Made by a program: the position numbers and the translations under genes | Source: Epiperipatus broadwayi | Taxonomy: Eukaryota; Onychophora; Udeonychophora; Euonychophora; Peripatidae | Length of the DNA: 64,000 bases | Direction: 5' to 3' | Assembly (NCBI GenBank): GCA_028023455.1 | Contig: JAQFVV010000042.1 | Span: 7,089,922-7,153,921 of the forward strand | Shown here: piece after piece, positions 50,423-61,399 of the stretch | How positions within the stretch are numbered: position 1 is the stretch's first letter | Layout: each line of letters starts with the position of its first letter | Notes under the pieces: model-generated | What the model was told of the DNA's origin: nothing | The model's database searches: none | Seen by the model: the letters and a program-made list of their open reading frames with translations, nothing else

Positions 50423-50523
50423 ATTAAAGCAACTTTATAGAGAAGTACTTGTGTGTTTTTTTATAATATATATATATATTCACACATAGAATATAGTAAA
50501 GTAGATAAAAAAGAATTTTTTAC

Positions 50524-50681
50524 CTGTTTCTGTTTATCCACTTCTGCCTTATTGACATCAACATCAATTTTCTGAGTAATGAGTCTGACTACTTTGAGAT
50601 CTGACATAGCTTCATCCTTAGTACATGTTGAAGCAATTACTTTATGAGTTATCTTATCATACTGTACTTTCAAATCCATTT
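50524..50681 (-). CDS. CCDC40: CCDC40-like exon
   Basis: This 158-bp exon runs from acceptor TTTAATTTAG to donor CAG|GTAAAA. It enters in phase 1, matching the previous exon's end, and leaves in phase 0. It encodes 52 residues after the split codon, starting MDLKVQYDKITHKV and ending EVDKQKQ. The ending matches the EKKKQ-DLY junction of vertebrate CCDC40, which continues in the next exon. The whole exon is predicted heptad-rich coiled coil with no membrane segment. The methionine at the exon start is internal, not an initiation codon. Confidence 0.9.
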
Positions 50682-50784
50682 CTAAATTAAAAAGACAAAA
50701 ATCTTAGTAATAGCAGAAATATTTTTTTTATAGTTATGTACATTTCATTAGTTATATTAACTTATAGTGTACTTATTATATATA

Positions 50785-51098
50785 TATTGTAACCGGATCA
50801 CCTATCAACCTATATAAAAATCGGTTGTACTATTTCCTGATGAGCATACTGCAGGACGGAAATAAAAATTGGCATTACCCAATGTTTATCTTAGCACCCT
50901 ACAACAATATTTCCTGCTCATCAGAGGGTGTAGCATTAAAGAGACTGCAAACATCTAAAAAATTTGTTTGTTTGGTTTCCCAAATGGCACCACTAGAGTT
51001 CCAGCTTACCACAACCTTACTTACTTACTCAGATCTGGTTATGCCGAATATAGCTCAGGAGGCATGAGATTCTTATGAACAAATGCAATAAATAATGA
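50785..51098 (+). repeat. 300-bp dispersed repeat F, copy 2
   Basis: Starts TATATTGTAACCGGATC, ends near ATGCAATAAATAATG. Partner of 14872-15180. It lies 105 bp upstream of a CCDC40-like exon. Confidence 0.75.
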
Positions 51099-53388
51099 TT
51101 TAAATAATATAGATGGCTCATGTCAATTTAAAATTATAAAGTTTTAAAATAGACTATTTTTTTTTATAATATTTTCTTTTTTTTCCTTTTTGTTAAACAG
51201 ATTTAATTAAGAAAATTGTAAAATCAAAGTTTCATTAATTAATTAATAGGTTTTTGAAAAACTGAAATTATTTCTTTTTATTTTCAAATTTCAAAGCTTT
51301 TGTTAAGCAATATTGATTACATATTTTTATTTATTAATTATCTTTGTAATTAGTTTGTTTTTGTGTGTGAGGATAGTATAATTATCTTAATTATACTTAA
51401 TCCTTATCAAAATGTGTATTTAATCAATAACTTCTGCTTATTTGTAAAAATTCCATCTAAAGTGACAAACACAAATCAATTATTAAAAATAATTTTTTAT
51501 TCATCCTGTTTTTGTGCTTGAGTTGGTTAATAAGACATTAGTTTTCTAAGCTTTCTCTCCTTTTTGTAGTGAGTTTGAAAGAGAAATTAGAAAAAAAAAA
51601 ACAGTTTAAGTAATATGCTAATCAATGACCACTTTCCCACAAAGGAGTAAACAAAATCCTTTAGATATCTCTGATCATCTGGATCAGGAAAGTGAGATGA
51701 CTTTCCATGCCTGTCATACCTGAATTCCCTCCAAATATGCTAACTATGCCATCTATAAATGCCTGACAACCACAGCCAATACATTTGGTAAGCCAATTTA
51801 GAGTACTCATACTCATAAAAAAGTAAGAAAAAACTAAATTATTTTCTTATATATATTTAATGTAACAGATTTTCATGTAAAAAAAAAAAAAAAAACTTTA
51901 AGAAACTGTAATGTCGTTGCCCTAAGTTTTTCAGAGGGGTAGAAAAACATTTACAATCCGATCGATAACATAAACGAGTACAAAGAATTATAGCTAAAAT
52001 ATATGAAACTCGGCTGAACAACTCTTAAAAACAGTTGTGATGCAAATAGCTCTTAATAGCTTTACATATCCAACTTCTTCTATTAACAAGACTGTAATAA
52101 GTGCGCGATGTTTTCCTCTAGCAGTTTATATATCCCTCTGAGTTCTTTTGTTAAGTCTTAGCTGCTACATTCCAAAATCTTAATTGTGTGTTTTCCAACT
52201 TCGTTTTGATTGTTCTTAACTTTAATTAGTTATTTTTTAATTAAAAATAAGGTTATATTATTTTCCATTATAATTATTTTTACTTTCAACTAAATACGTG
52301 AAAACTTCTGGAGTAAACTGTCTCTTGTAAACTCGTTATTTATTTTTCAACAACGAATACAACAGAAACAAAATTAATATACATTTAAAGATTAAAAAGA
52401 AGTCATGCATACATTTAGACTATTTGAAATTAATTTTTTTTATTGAATTCATGAAAGGGCTTTATATATTTAATTTTATATAATTCACTTTATGCATTTC
52501 AAGTAATTAATAGTTTTGTTGTTCATCTTATATGTAATACTTTGGTATTTTATGTATAAAAGACATTACAAAATCTTTAACAGTATACATTGAAACAAAA
52601 AAAGAAATTTAAAAAAAAAGATTATTCTATTAGATGCCATAATAAATTAATAGTTAAATGGCCTAATAATGATATAAAATTCTTATCAGTCATACATTAC
52701 TTCTGTAAAGGAATTATCTCCTATTAGAAACATGCTTGGGAAAGCTAATTACTTTCTCCAGCAAAAAGAGAGAAAAAAAAAAATGCAAATAATAAATAGG
52801 ATAAAATACAATTTCCTGTAAATTTTGGATTAAGCTTGTTTATTGATAGATTTAATAGATATCCATGAATGCACATATATAGGAGAACATGGTAAGGTAC
52901 ATACTTTTTTGGATTATATCAATTTGGCCATTTTAATAAACTTACTTATATAACTATGTGCAAATTATTAAATTTTCTAGTACTGTACAGCTTGGAAATA
53001 CAATATTATTGAGTGCCTTTAAAATGAAGTTGTAAATTAAATTCAAGGTAGCATAAGCGTTTATGGTATAATTAATATATAATCATTGACATTCATAGTT
53101 TGGAAAGTTATTCACTTGAGACCATATCCATTCTTACGATTTAAAGAATAATAAATTTTTTTAATTCTATATACTTGTACAAGTTGTAATATTAGGTCCA
53201 CATACTGTATACAGATAACATTGTTCTAGCATACACGCTTCCCTAAGGTTTAGAAATTTTTCTTCGGTTTTGTTTATGGGATGGCTGGCTTTATAGTTAA
53301 AAGGTAGAACTTATGTTTTCTTATATAAAGATGTGATTATGTGTAAAATATACTACTTGTGATACCATGGCAATGCTTATTATAATTC

Positions 53389-54020
53389 TGTCATATCTGA
53401 CCTTGCCTTCAGAAGTAGACTATCATTCCTTGCCTGATTGGCCAGCACCTGACTGCTATCCAATGGGGTAAAATCCTTCATTGGGATTCGCATTCTTAAT
53501 CCAAGACAATAAATAGTCAGCCTTTTTGGAGGCAAGGCAGAGAACGTTAACTTCTATCAACCTGAACGACTGAATGTGCTCACCAGTGAAATTTCTGCCT
53601 ACAAGGGTATCTTCACTTGTCACTACTGATATGTCTACATAGTGAGACAAGTCCACCTAGGACTGGAAACTGCAATGACTGCAGTCGAGGCAAGCTGTCT
53701 GAGTTGCAACTGGAAGAGTCCAAACTAGAGCCGACTTGAGGCAAGCTATCCAGTACACCTAGAAGAGTCTTATTTGAACTCATGAGGGAGGCTAATCAAA
53801 TAGCTGGAAGTAAGATACGTCACTCAGTATGACTATCTTATCATTAATTGTATAAACTCTTTTTATTTTATTGATTAACTAATGTGTGTTTCTTTTGTAA
53901 CTAATAAATTATACACATTAATTGTTGAGTAGTTTGTCATTACTTTTTCTAATGGGCAAACACAACAGATCTGGCACAGTCAGACATAAGAAGAATTTTT
54001 CCATTGTGGCTGAAAAAATT
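53389..54020 (+). mobile_element. LTR with adjacent leader, rest lost
   Basis: LTR 53389-53966 (TGTCATATC...CACAACA) is of the same family as 28182-29833 but lacks about 35 bp near its 3' end. It is followed by TGGCACAGTCAGAC and about 50 bp of leader, and then by unrelated sequence. It is a truncated 5' end of an element. Confidence 0.82.
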
Positions 54021-54379
54021 ATAGTTAAATGTATAAAAGTAAATATGCGAGTGCATATAATGTGTTTTTTTTTAAAAAAAAACATTCACCATAATTACAT
54101 TATGGTGATTATTAACACCACTTAAAACTGTTTCAAATAAAAAATTAACCACAAACGTATAGGCATGTCAATTAGAAGCCACAACCAATCACGAGAGCTT
54201 TACTCGCAACATAGTGACAAAAGCTCACCCTAGTGGTTTAAGCTTCATTGAATAAGAAGCAAACAGTAGTGTAAAAAATTAAGAATGGTAACTCTGAAAT
54301 ACAAAAATAAAAATCGATTTTAAACAGCTAAAAACAGTAGTATAAAAATAATTACGAATGATACCTCGCATAAATAATT

Positions 54380-55790
54380 ATGGCTTAAGCAATTGACCCT
54401 ATGTGATGTGATGTGATGTACTGTGACTTCTCCTTAAACGGAGTCAGGACTCTCTCAGCAGCTATGCCCAGAGAAACCTGTTAGCCACTTTACCTTCCTT
54501 TTCCATTGTCCACCCTAAGTTTTCCCATAATCTGCTCCATCCCATTTCCACAACATAATCTTTGTCAACTCCATGACCTTCATATCTAAATCCCTTATCT
54601 TTTCCCAAACCTAGCATAAAAACCAATAACTCACTTTCTGTATAATCACTTTGTTCATATTTACTCTCCCATAACTTCATTATTTGTACCCTTTCTGCTT
54701 CAAGCATTTACATTGAAGTAACAGATGCCTAATATTTTCTATGCCTTCCTTACACAACTTGCAGACTAAATCAGCCATATTTTTCCATTTACGTGTATAT
54801 TCCCTTGTTACTAAAGATCCCGTTCGAGCCTTAAACAATAAACTACTTTCCTTACTATTATCATAAATTAACTCACACCCAATGTTCTGTTTACTTCTAT
54901 ATATATTTAAACTCATTTTACTCTCCATACTAGTTCTCCATCTCTCCAACTCCCTATTCTTTATTAATGCATCTATTCTTCTATCCCACTCCTTACCACT
55001 ATAACACTCAACAATCCTCCTAACACAATCATCCCACCTTTTGTACAAGTATACTGACATAAATTCTTTATCCAAATCTTCTGCATACCGCATTACCTTT
55101 CTTACCCATCTTGTTGCCTGCCCTTTACTTGTAACCCAATTAAAAACTATTTTAGCTATTTTTTTATTATCCATAAACTGCAACCTACCAAATATTTTCA
55201 TTTTACTTTTTGCATCTCTCATATAAAAACTTGACCATTTCATTTCTTCTTGAATTGCCTCCCTTGCAGCCATACATCTGCATCTAATGCATGTCTTCCT
55301 ACTTCCCTTTATACTTTTTTAAGTAATCTAATATCCCTTTACTAACACAATGCATCATTGCCATATGTTAACCCTGCTACTGCCACTCCCTTCCACACAA
55401 TTCTAGCTACATCATATTTATTATATCAAAACACTGTTAATTTCTTTATCAATCCCTTTCTTTTCTTTGCTTCATTTATCAATTTTTTCTCCCATTCATC
55501 CAAGCAATTTTTTTTATTACTCAAGATGATTCCCAAATAATTATATCTATTCACCACACTTAACTTTATATCCCCCAATAAGAAATCTTTGTCTTCTCTT
55601 TCTCCAGTATTCACCATCATTATATTTGATTTTTCTTCACTAAATTTAATCCCCATATCTTTACCCACCCTTGCGCATGTCCTCAGAATAACTTTCATAT
55701 CTTCTCTTCTTTCTGCACTCAAAAAGACATTATCCACAAAAAAAAAGACCTGACAATGTATATACTCTCTTGCCACCTATTAATGGTATC
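54380..55790 (-). pseudogene. Non-LTR retrotransposon RT, 3' part
   Basis: Minus-strand frames 55426-55776, 54680-55273 and 54462-54707. The first has the RT palm region with FFFVDNVFLSAE (YADD-like box decayed to FVDN), then KFSEEKSNIMMVN and YNYLGIILS. The next holds MRDAKSKMKIFGRLQF and RKWKNMADLVCKLCKEGIEN with a zinc-binding CX2C...H. A 3' tail with GTGATGTGATGTGATG lies near 54405. The clade is unassigned. It is frameshifted and 5'-truncated. Confidence 0.82.
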
Positions 55791-56401
55791 TCTATTAATG
55801 AAAATCTTTATAAAAGTTATATCTAAATTATTATTATTGCTACAAATCTTTGACTTCACGAATATCTATTAAAGAATTACAGTTCCTAGAAATACAAAAT
55901 ATTACATAAGATTGTCATTATCTCACTGAATAATATTCTCATCTATAGTTTATAAAATGTATTGTCCAGTAACACTATTTGTAATTTATTTAATATTGAA
56001 TGATGTTTCTAAAAAAAAAATAATAATAATAAAAAGTACTCTTTATTAATTTATAATATAAATTTTTTTTAACTATTAGAAAATAAATTCAAGAGTTTAT
56101 AATTCTTTCAGAAAATAAGCTATTATTTTGCTAGAACATTTTGATTTTACGGGTTGCATAACATTTGCAATTCAATGAGTTCATAAAAGTGATTGGTAAC
56201 TTCTTGTAGTGAAATTAATATTTGTAATAAAGTAAATCCAGAAACCAAGATTCAACAATGAACTTCTGCTTCTGAAAATTTTCCAATACAGCCATTAATT
56301 CTTGAGAAAAGATGAGATGCCTCTAAATATTGTACTTCTAATTCTTAGAAGCTGTAATCTTTTAATTAATTTTCTAATATGTAAAGAAGTATAATTAATA
56401 C

Positions 56402-57039
56402 TGCTATAGTCTTCCCTTCTCTCAGAAGTGGACTATTCCAGATGCCTCCTTGTCTGATCGGATTTAGCATTGTCTGCCACAGGCCAATAGGCTGATGTAA
56501 AGATAAAAACATAGCCAATGATTATTATAGGCCAATAAGCAACGATGCTTGCTGAATCTGAAGATTTTCAATAAGGTCAGGGATCTGGCTATAAATAATC
56601 AGCCTTTTGTGAGAATCAGGGTAGAACATCTGTCTAACCTGAAAAGACTCTTCACATTCTCCCAGGGAAGCTCTGCTAACCTGAACAGCAGCAAGTATTC
56701 CCATTGATAGCACATTATTTAGTCTACGCACGTAGGCAAGTCCCACAGAGACTGGATGCTGCTAAGACTACTGCTGGCTCAAGGCAAGCTGTCTTGTATA
56801 GCTGGAAGAGCCATAACCCTACCCGTGAGGTAAGCTATCAGGTGTAGCTGGAAGCGGTAGGCAGAACCCAGAGTTGTAAGTTAAGCTATAATATTCAATA
56901 TTGTAAATATTCTCTTGTATATATATATTGTACTATATATATTTGTAGATATAATAAATGTATTAATTGTAATACTGGTCTTAGTATTATTTTACATTAT
57001 TTTCTGTAGGTTGGGTCTGTAATCCAGACCAACATAACA
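56402..57039 (+). mobile_element. Solo Gypsy LTR with 5-bp TSD
   Basis: 638 bp from TGCTATAG to AACATAACA, flanked by perfect AATAC (56397-56401 and 57040-57044). It is of the same family as the LTR at 12092-12702. It is the product of LTR-LTR recombination after insertion into the CCDC40-like intron. Confidence 0.92.
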
Positions 57040-57257
57040 AATACATAATAATCATAAAGAACAATAACGATCACGATGATAACAGCAACTATAGACAACA
57101 AAAACAGGATTACAGCAATAATAATAAAATTAATTAGAACTCACATCAAAAAATTATAATAATCATAATAATGAATAATGCCATTAGTAATATTATAATT
57201 ACCGAATAATTAAAGTTATTTATGAAGAATAAATATGTTGGATATTGACATAATTAC

Positions 57258-57477
57258 CTGTTTTTTTTTCCTGATTAGTATTATCTGTTATTTTTTTGTG
57301 ACGATTTGTATAGGTTGCTAATTTAGCTTCAGCTCTTTTACGTTTACGAATTTTCTGAGTGACTTCTTCATTTATATTATCCAAAACATCCATAAAGTAA
57401 TCAAGTTCTTGCTGAGCTGCATATAATTCAGTTCCTATAGTTGTACGTTCTTTTTTGAAAATTTTGCTTTTTTCTAT
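57258..57477 (-). CDS. CCDC40: CCDC40-like exon (first well-supported)
   Basis: This 220-bp exon runs from acceptor AAATTTTAG to donor G|GTAATT and ends in phase 1. The product is a charged coiled coil; it includes ERTTIGTELYAAQQELDYF, which resembles the vertebrate CCDC40 stretch containing LYGVQQ, followed by a lysine-rich helix. CCDC40 pairs with CCDC39 to form the ruler that sets the 96-nm repeat on ciliary doublet microtubules and positions inner dynein arms and the nexin-dynein regulatory complex. The assignment rests mainly on the exons downstream. This one is consistent in phase and composition. No start codon is visible; the true N-terminus must be further upstream (higher coordinates). 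Confidence 0.8.
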
Positions 57478-57569
57478 CTAAAATTTATAACAACAAACAA
57501 AAAAACCCCACATCAATCAATCCATTCATTATAAATGAAAAAGTAATAAAAATGATTACCAACTCCTAC

Positions 57570-57626
57570 AAATGAGATTGGTAAATCATGTGCCTCAATT
57601 AAAATCTTGATGTTTTCCCAGAGGAT
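57570..57626 (-). CDS. CCDC40-like gene, tentative upstream exon
   Basis: A 19-codon open stretch lies between an acceptor (TTTTTCTAG) and a possible donor (GTAGGA). Only one frame is open. It reads ILWENIKILIEAHDLPISF and joins the next exon in phase 0 across a 92-bp intron. It has no clear counterpart in the part of CCDC40 I remember, and the introns between the other exons are kilobases long. It may therefore be a chance open stretch rather than the true preceding exon. Confidence 0.35.
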
Positions 57627-58362
57627 CTAGAAAAATAACAAAAAAGAAGCATTTATCTCTCCGTACGATAGAGAGATTTTCTGGTGGCTAATTAGAATTC
57701 TGAAGTTAATTTGGTCTGGGAAACTTTTAATAGTATATTTAAAAACAAATTTCTCAAAAAAAAAAAAAAAAAAAAAATGCAAACTTACGTAACACAAATA
57801 ATAGAATGCTTTGAACTGTCTGCAATGGAAGGTTATACAAAGAGAGATTTCTCAAAAATTCCAAATTGCTTTTTCCAAGTTTACTTAATTTTTTTTTCAA
57901 TTATTCAAGTACTCGGATTCTACGATCCTTTTGCGTACATAAATAATAATTTGATCAAAAACAAATATGAATTAGCACTAATATTTATAAATGTAAGATT
58001 CGATCTTATTGTATTGATTATTTTTCAAATGTGGAATAAAAACTATTTTTATGAAGATCACTTGGAATTATAAAAGTTATGAAGCAATATATTTATATTA
58101 AACAAGAGAGAAATTTTTTTTAAAACAAATTATCATATGACTGTGATTAATATTAATAGTTTAAAAAACCCCAACATAAAATGTAACTATTAAATAATAA
58201 GAACAGTACCTTGAACAATCAGATTAAACACAACAATTCTATTTAATTGACCAACAAAACATCACATGATCACCATTTCATGTTGCTGTTAATAAGAGTG
58301 CCAAACTCTCCATACAGTAATGTCATCAAGGTTGGCATAAAATCCCTATCTAATGCCTACTC

Positions 58363-58421
58363 ATCCAAGATCTCCAGAGTAGTTTCTGGCTTGTGGTTTT
58401 CATCAGCGAGGAGCCTTGGAT
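58363..58421 (-). ncRNA. Hammerhead motif, family A, decayed
   Basis: CUGAUGA and GAAA survive on the minus strand. The cleavage-site GUC has become CUC, breaking stem III, and stem II is weakened. Confidence 0.55.
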
Positions 58422-58883
58422 TTGAGAGAACTGCTCCTAGATCTTAGGATCCAATGCAACCCTCTAGCACCACCTTTTATCTATATCAGTGTTTCCCAAC
58501 CATTTTTGGCTCGCGTATCACTTGGTAGTACATCACGCTAAATTGTACCACTTCGTAAAAATGATTGTATTTCGTGAAATTTGTTATTGCGAGTGTGTTA
58601 TTTTATTTGCATTATAAATATTATAGGGTGACCATGTATGTATTCACATCTCATAATGAGACAAATTACATTGAAACATGCCTAAACATCATGCCAGATT
58701 ATAAACTCACTGAAATTATAAATGCACTGTAACATATTTACATGTATCACATTTCCTATACTAGCACATTAATTGTTGATAAACAGAGCAAAACTCTCCA
58801 TACAGTATTGCCACCTGTGCTAAACAGAGTAATCAATGGATGCCAGAAGGCTTGTGCATAAAATCCCTATCTAATACCTACTC

Positions 58884-58942
58884 ATCCAATATCCCCAGAC
58901 TAGTTTCTGGCTTGTGGACTTTATCAGTGAGGAGCTTTGGAT
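58884..58942 (-). ncRNA. Hammerhead motif, family A, G8 lost
   Basis: Minus-strand CUGAUAA replaces CUGAUGA, removing the catalytic guanine. GAAA, the ACUAGUC stem III/cleavage region and stem I are intact. Confidence 0.65.
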
Positions 58943-59043
58943 CTGAGAGCACTGCATCTAGATCTTAGAATCTAATGCAAGAGATAAAAGGTGGTTGCTA
59001 GAGGGTTGCATTAGATCCTAAGATCTAGATGCAGTGCTCTCAG

Positions 59044-59102
59044 ATCCAAAGCTCCTCACTGATGAAGGCCACAAGCCAGAAACTAGTCTGGGGATATTGG
59101 AT
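59044..59102 (+). ncRNA. Hammerhead ribozyme, family A, intact core
   Basis: CUGAUGA at 59059-59065, stem II GGC/GCC (loop CACAA), GAAA 59079-59082, C59088 at the cleavage site, and full inner and outer stem I (AUCCAA with UUGGAU). The base of stem II is an A-A mismatch. Confidence 0.8.
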
Positions 59103-59391
59103 GAGTAGGTATTAGATAGGGATTTTATGCACAAGTCTTCTGGCATCCATTGATTACTCTGTTTAGCACAGGTGGCAATACTGTATGGAGAGTTTTGCTC
59201 TGTTTATATTTACATGTATGTGCTTGTTCAAAGTTTCATATTTTTTCCAAAATAATTTATTAAAGATTACATTATCACATTAAAGGTTATTTGATACATA
59301 TTTTGTTCAAAGTGTTTTCTCATTCCTTCATTTGGTTTTCCCGAATTTGAGTCTGTTTTCTCTTTTTCGGAGCATCTTGCTATTGGTTGGG

Positions 59392-59658
59392 TCATGGGGA
59401 GAATAAATCCAGCATGTCCCAAGTCATGGTAAAAATAACCTCAGGGGTTATCAGGCTATCTCTTGTTCTTGTTTTCTTTATATTGTTCAGCATGAAGTTA
59501 ATAGGATTAAAATTTTGATGATTAAATACTAGCTTACATCTAGTAATCCACAATAGATGATCAAGAATTAATGAGAGTCTAATTTCTGGGTATGATCCTT
59601 TTCTGATACATTCTTTCAAATTAAATAATTTAGATTGATTTGCCTTGATCCAACTCAT
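59392..59658 (-). pseudogene. Unidentified ORF inside the hAT element
   Basis: 88 codons, MSWIKANQSKLF... with LLWITRCKLVFNHQNF. The W-x(2-3)-R-K-L-V-F pattern resembles C-terminal regions of some LINE proteins, but I cannot name it. It could be captured host or LINE sequence. Confidence 0.3.
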
Positions 59659-59771
59659 TCTTTATCTACTATTTTGTCATGATTTCGTTTACTAACTAAT
59701 AAATGGTTTTAATAAAAACACAAAATTATAAAAAAACAATTAGTGTATTTTCTTATCATAATCAAATATGT

Positions 59772-60180
59772 TTATAAAATAAATTTAATGAGATCTTTGT
59801 GCTTGTTTCGAACAACATAATTTTTTGAAATTGGTTCAAAAGATGCAAGGTATACCCTTAAATCTATAGCTGCATTCAATCTGTCTCGATACTTATTTTT
59901 TTTTAAAATATATGAAGAAAAACCTCTTCCTATTAATTCTGTACTAGCATACGGTAATAATAATTTAAGAGCTTTCTCAGAAAGTTGTTCATATTCTTTA
60001 ATGTCTAACCAAAAATTAATTAGATTGTGTCGTTTGAATTCTACTTGTAAAGTTCTGTCACATGATAATTCTATTAAATTTTCTTTATCCTTTATTGATA
60101 ATGATGTAGCTTTTTCTACATTTTCTGCATAGAAGGGGTTTGAAATCCAATTATCATGTGTTTTCGGGTTTTGGAAAATA
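59772..60180 (-). pseudogene. hAT transposase C-terminal dimerization region
   Basis: Open minus-strand frame ending LIKFIL-stop. It contains LLLPYASTELIGRGFSSYIL, then KYRDRLNAAIDLRVYL and FEPI. This is the hAT dimerization-domain pattern (LLPF-ST-CE-GFS...KNKYRNRL...DLRL) of the ZBED/SCAND3-like group. Upstream domains are missing or broken, so it is a dead 3' fragment. Confidence 0.82.
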
Positions 60181-61222
60181 TTTCATGAAAGACGTTTTTA
60201 ATCCTGTTAAATGTGCTATTATATTTTCTCATATATCTTGAGACAGACTAACCTTATTTTCAAACAAAAAAATATATAGAGTTTCGAATACTTCCAGTTG
60301 ATTGTTTTCGATACTTATATATATTACAGTTTCCAAAAATCTAATTTCTTAATCATACTTTCAATTTTATCATTAACATTAAAGATCGTTATCGACTGTA
60401 CATATAAACAACTTTACTATATAATATTATTAATTAAAATAATTTTTATGAATTATAGGAAAAAACGTTTCTATATTTTTATGATTTAATTTTTTTTTTA
60501 TGTCCGCCATTATTGATTATTTTTCGTGTACCACTAACCAGCAACTCGCGTACCACCAGTGGTACGCGCACCACAGGTTGGGAAACACTGATCTATATGA
60601 TTAACTATAGAGCTAGAAGTACATAATGTTTCCAACCGAAGCCCATTCGTTTCTATAGTCATATAGATCTGAACTCAGTTCAGCATCTATACATTTTGGT
60701 GTCTTTGGTTTTTCAAAAACCACAGTCACCATTATCCTATTGGCAGGATAGATATAAAATTATCAAAACCTCACATGATCATCATTTCATATGCACAAAA
60801 TCCACAAGCTAGAAATTAGTCTGGGGATGTTGGATGAGTAGGAACTAGATAGGGATTTTATGTACAAACCTTCCTGCATCCATTAATTATGAAGGTTTGC
60901 ACTTGGTGGCACTATGGTGAGTTTGATATTCTTATTAGCAGCATGTGTATGCATATGAAATAGTGATCGTGATGTTTTGATGGTTTTATATGTATCCTGC
61001 CTATAAGATAATGATGACTGTGGTTTTTGAAAAACCAGATGCCAAAATAGATGGATGCAGATCTAGGTTCAAATCTATATGACTAAACAAGTGAATGAAC
61101 TTCAGTTGGAAACATTATGGTATTTTCATTTTGGGCTTCTAGCTTTACAGTTAACCAAATAGTTAAAAGGGGTTTGCTGGAGGGTTAGATTGGATCCTAA
61201 GATCCATGTGCAGTGCTCTCAA

Positions 61223-61281
61223 ATTCAAGGATCCTCACTGATTAAAGCCACAAGCAAGAAACTAGTCTGGTGATGTTGAAT
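61223..61281 (+). ncRNA. Hammerhead motif, family A, decayed
   Basis: CUGAUUA replaces CUGAUGA. Stem II is disrupted (AGCC/GCAA); GAAAC UAGUC is kept. Confidence 0.55.
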
Positions 61282-61399
61282 GAGTAGGCACTAGATAGGG
61301 ATTTTATGTAAACCCTCCTGCATCCATTGATTATAAAGGCTTGCACTTGGTGGCACTACTGTATGAAAAGTTTGGTACTTTTATCAATTGATCAAGTTG

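Larger units (their letters stand above)
40252..50523 (-). other. CCDC40-like intron, 10.3 kb
   Basis: It holds two tRNA-derived SINEs (40651-40760 and 46580-46690), a family A mini-foldback (49836-49926) and a degraded hammerhead-like motif (50394-50422). The stretches 40800-46500 and 46700-49800 are AT-rich with microsatellites, a ten-G run near 47382, and no recognisable gene. Confidence 0.7.
50682..57257 (-). other. CCDC40-like intron, 6.6 kb
   Basis: It holds a 300-bp dispersed repeat (50785-51098), an LTR with its leader (53389-54020), non-LTR RT debris (54380-55790) and a solo LTR (56402-57039). I recognise nothing in 51110-53380, including a less AT-rich tract at 51890-52230. Confidence 0.7.
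58748..59205. mobile_element. Inner family A foldback, 458 bp, with 14-bp TSD
   Basis: Inserted in the hAT element and flanked by identical ATATTTACATGTAT (58734-58747 and 59206-59219). It is two inverted copies meeting near 58980, each with a hammerhead. Confidence 0.92.
58487..60590. mobile_element. hAT-superfamily DNA transposon
   Basis: The terminal inverted repeats CAGTGTTTCCCAACC (58487-58501) and complement (60576-60590) are perfect, with an 8-bp TSD ATCTATAT (58479-58486 and 60591-60598). Subterminal CTCGCGTA motifs repeat near both ends. Size is about 1.63 kb without the nested family A insertion. Eight-base TSDs and this terminus are typical of hAT elements. Confidence 0.92.
58255..61385. 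mobile_element. Outer family A foldback, split by a hAT element
   Basis: A minus-orientation copy (58255-58486, continued at 60599-60790) and a plus-orientation copy (60790-61385) form a foldback. The flanks AATTGACCAA (58245-58254) and AATTGATCAA (61386-61395) differ at one base and look like a TSD. Both copies are clearly diverged. Confidence 0.78.

Noticed and set aside
57711-58073. 120-codon plus-strand ORF
   Set aside because: It spans a poly-A run encoding a string of lysines, has strongly AT-driven composition and no recognisable domain. It lies next to a minus-strand gene, and I judge it to be chance.
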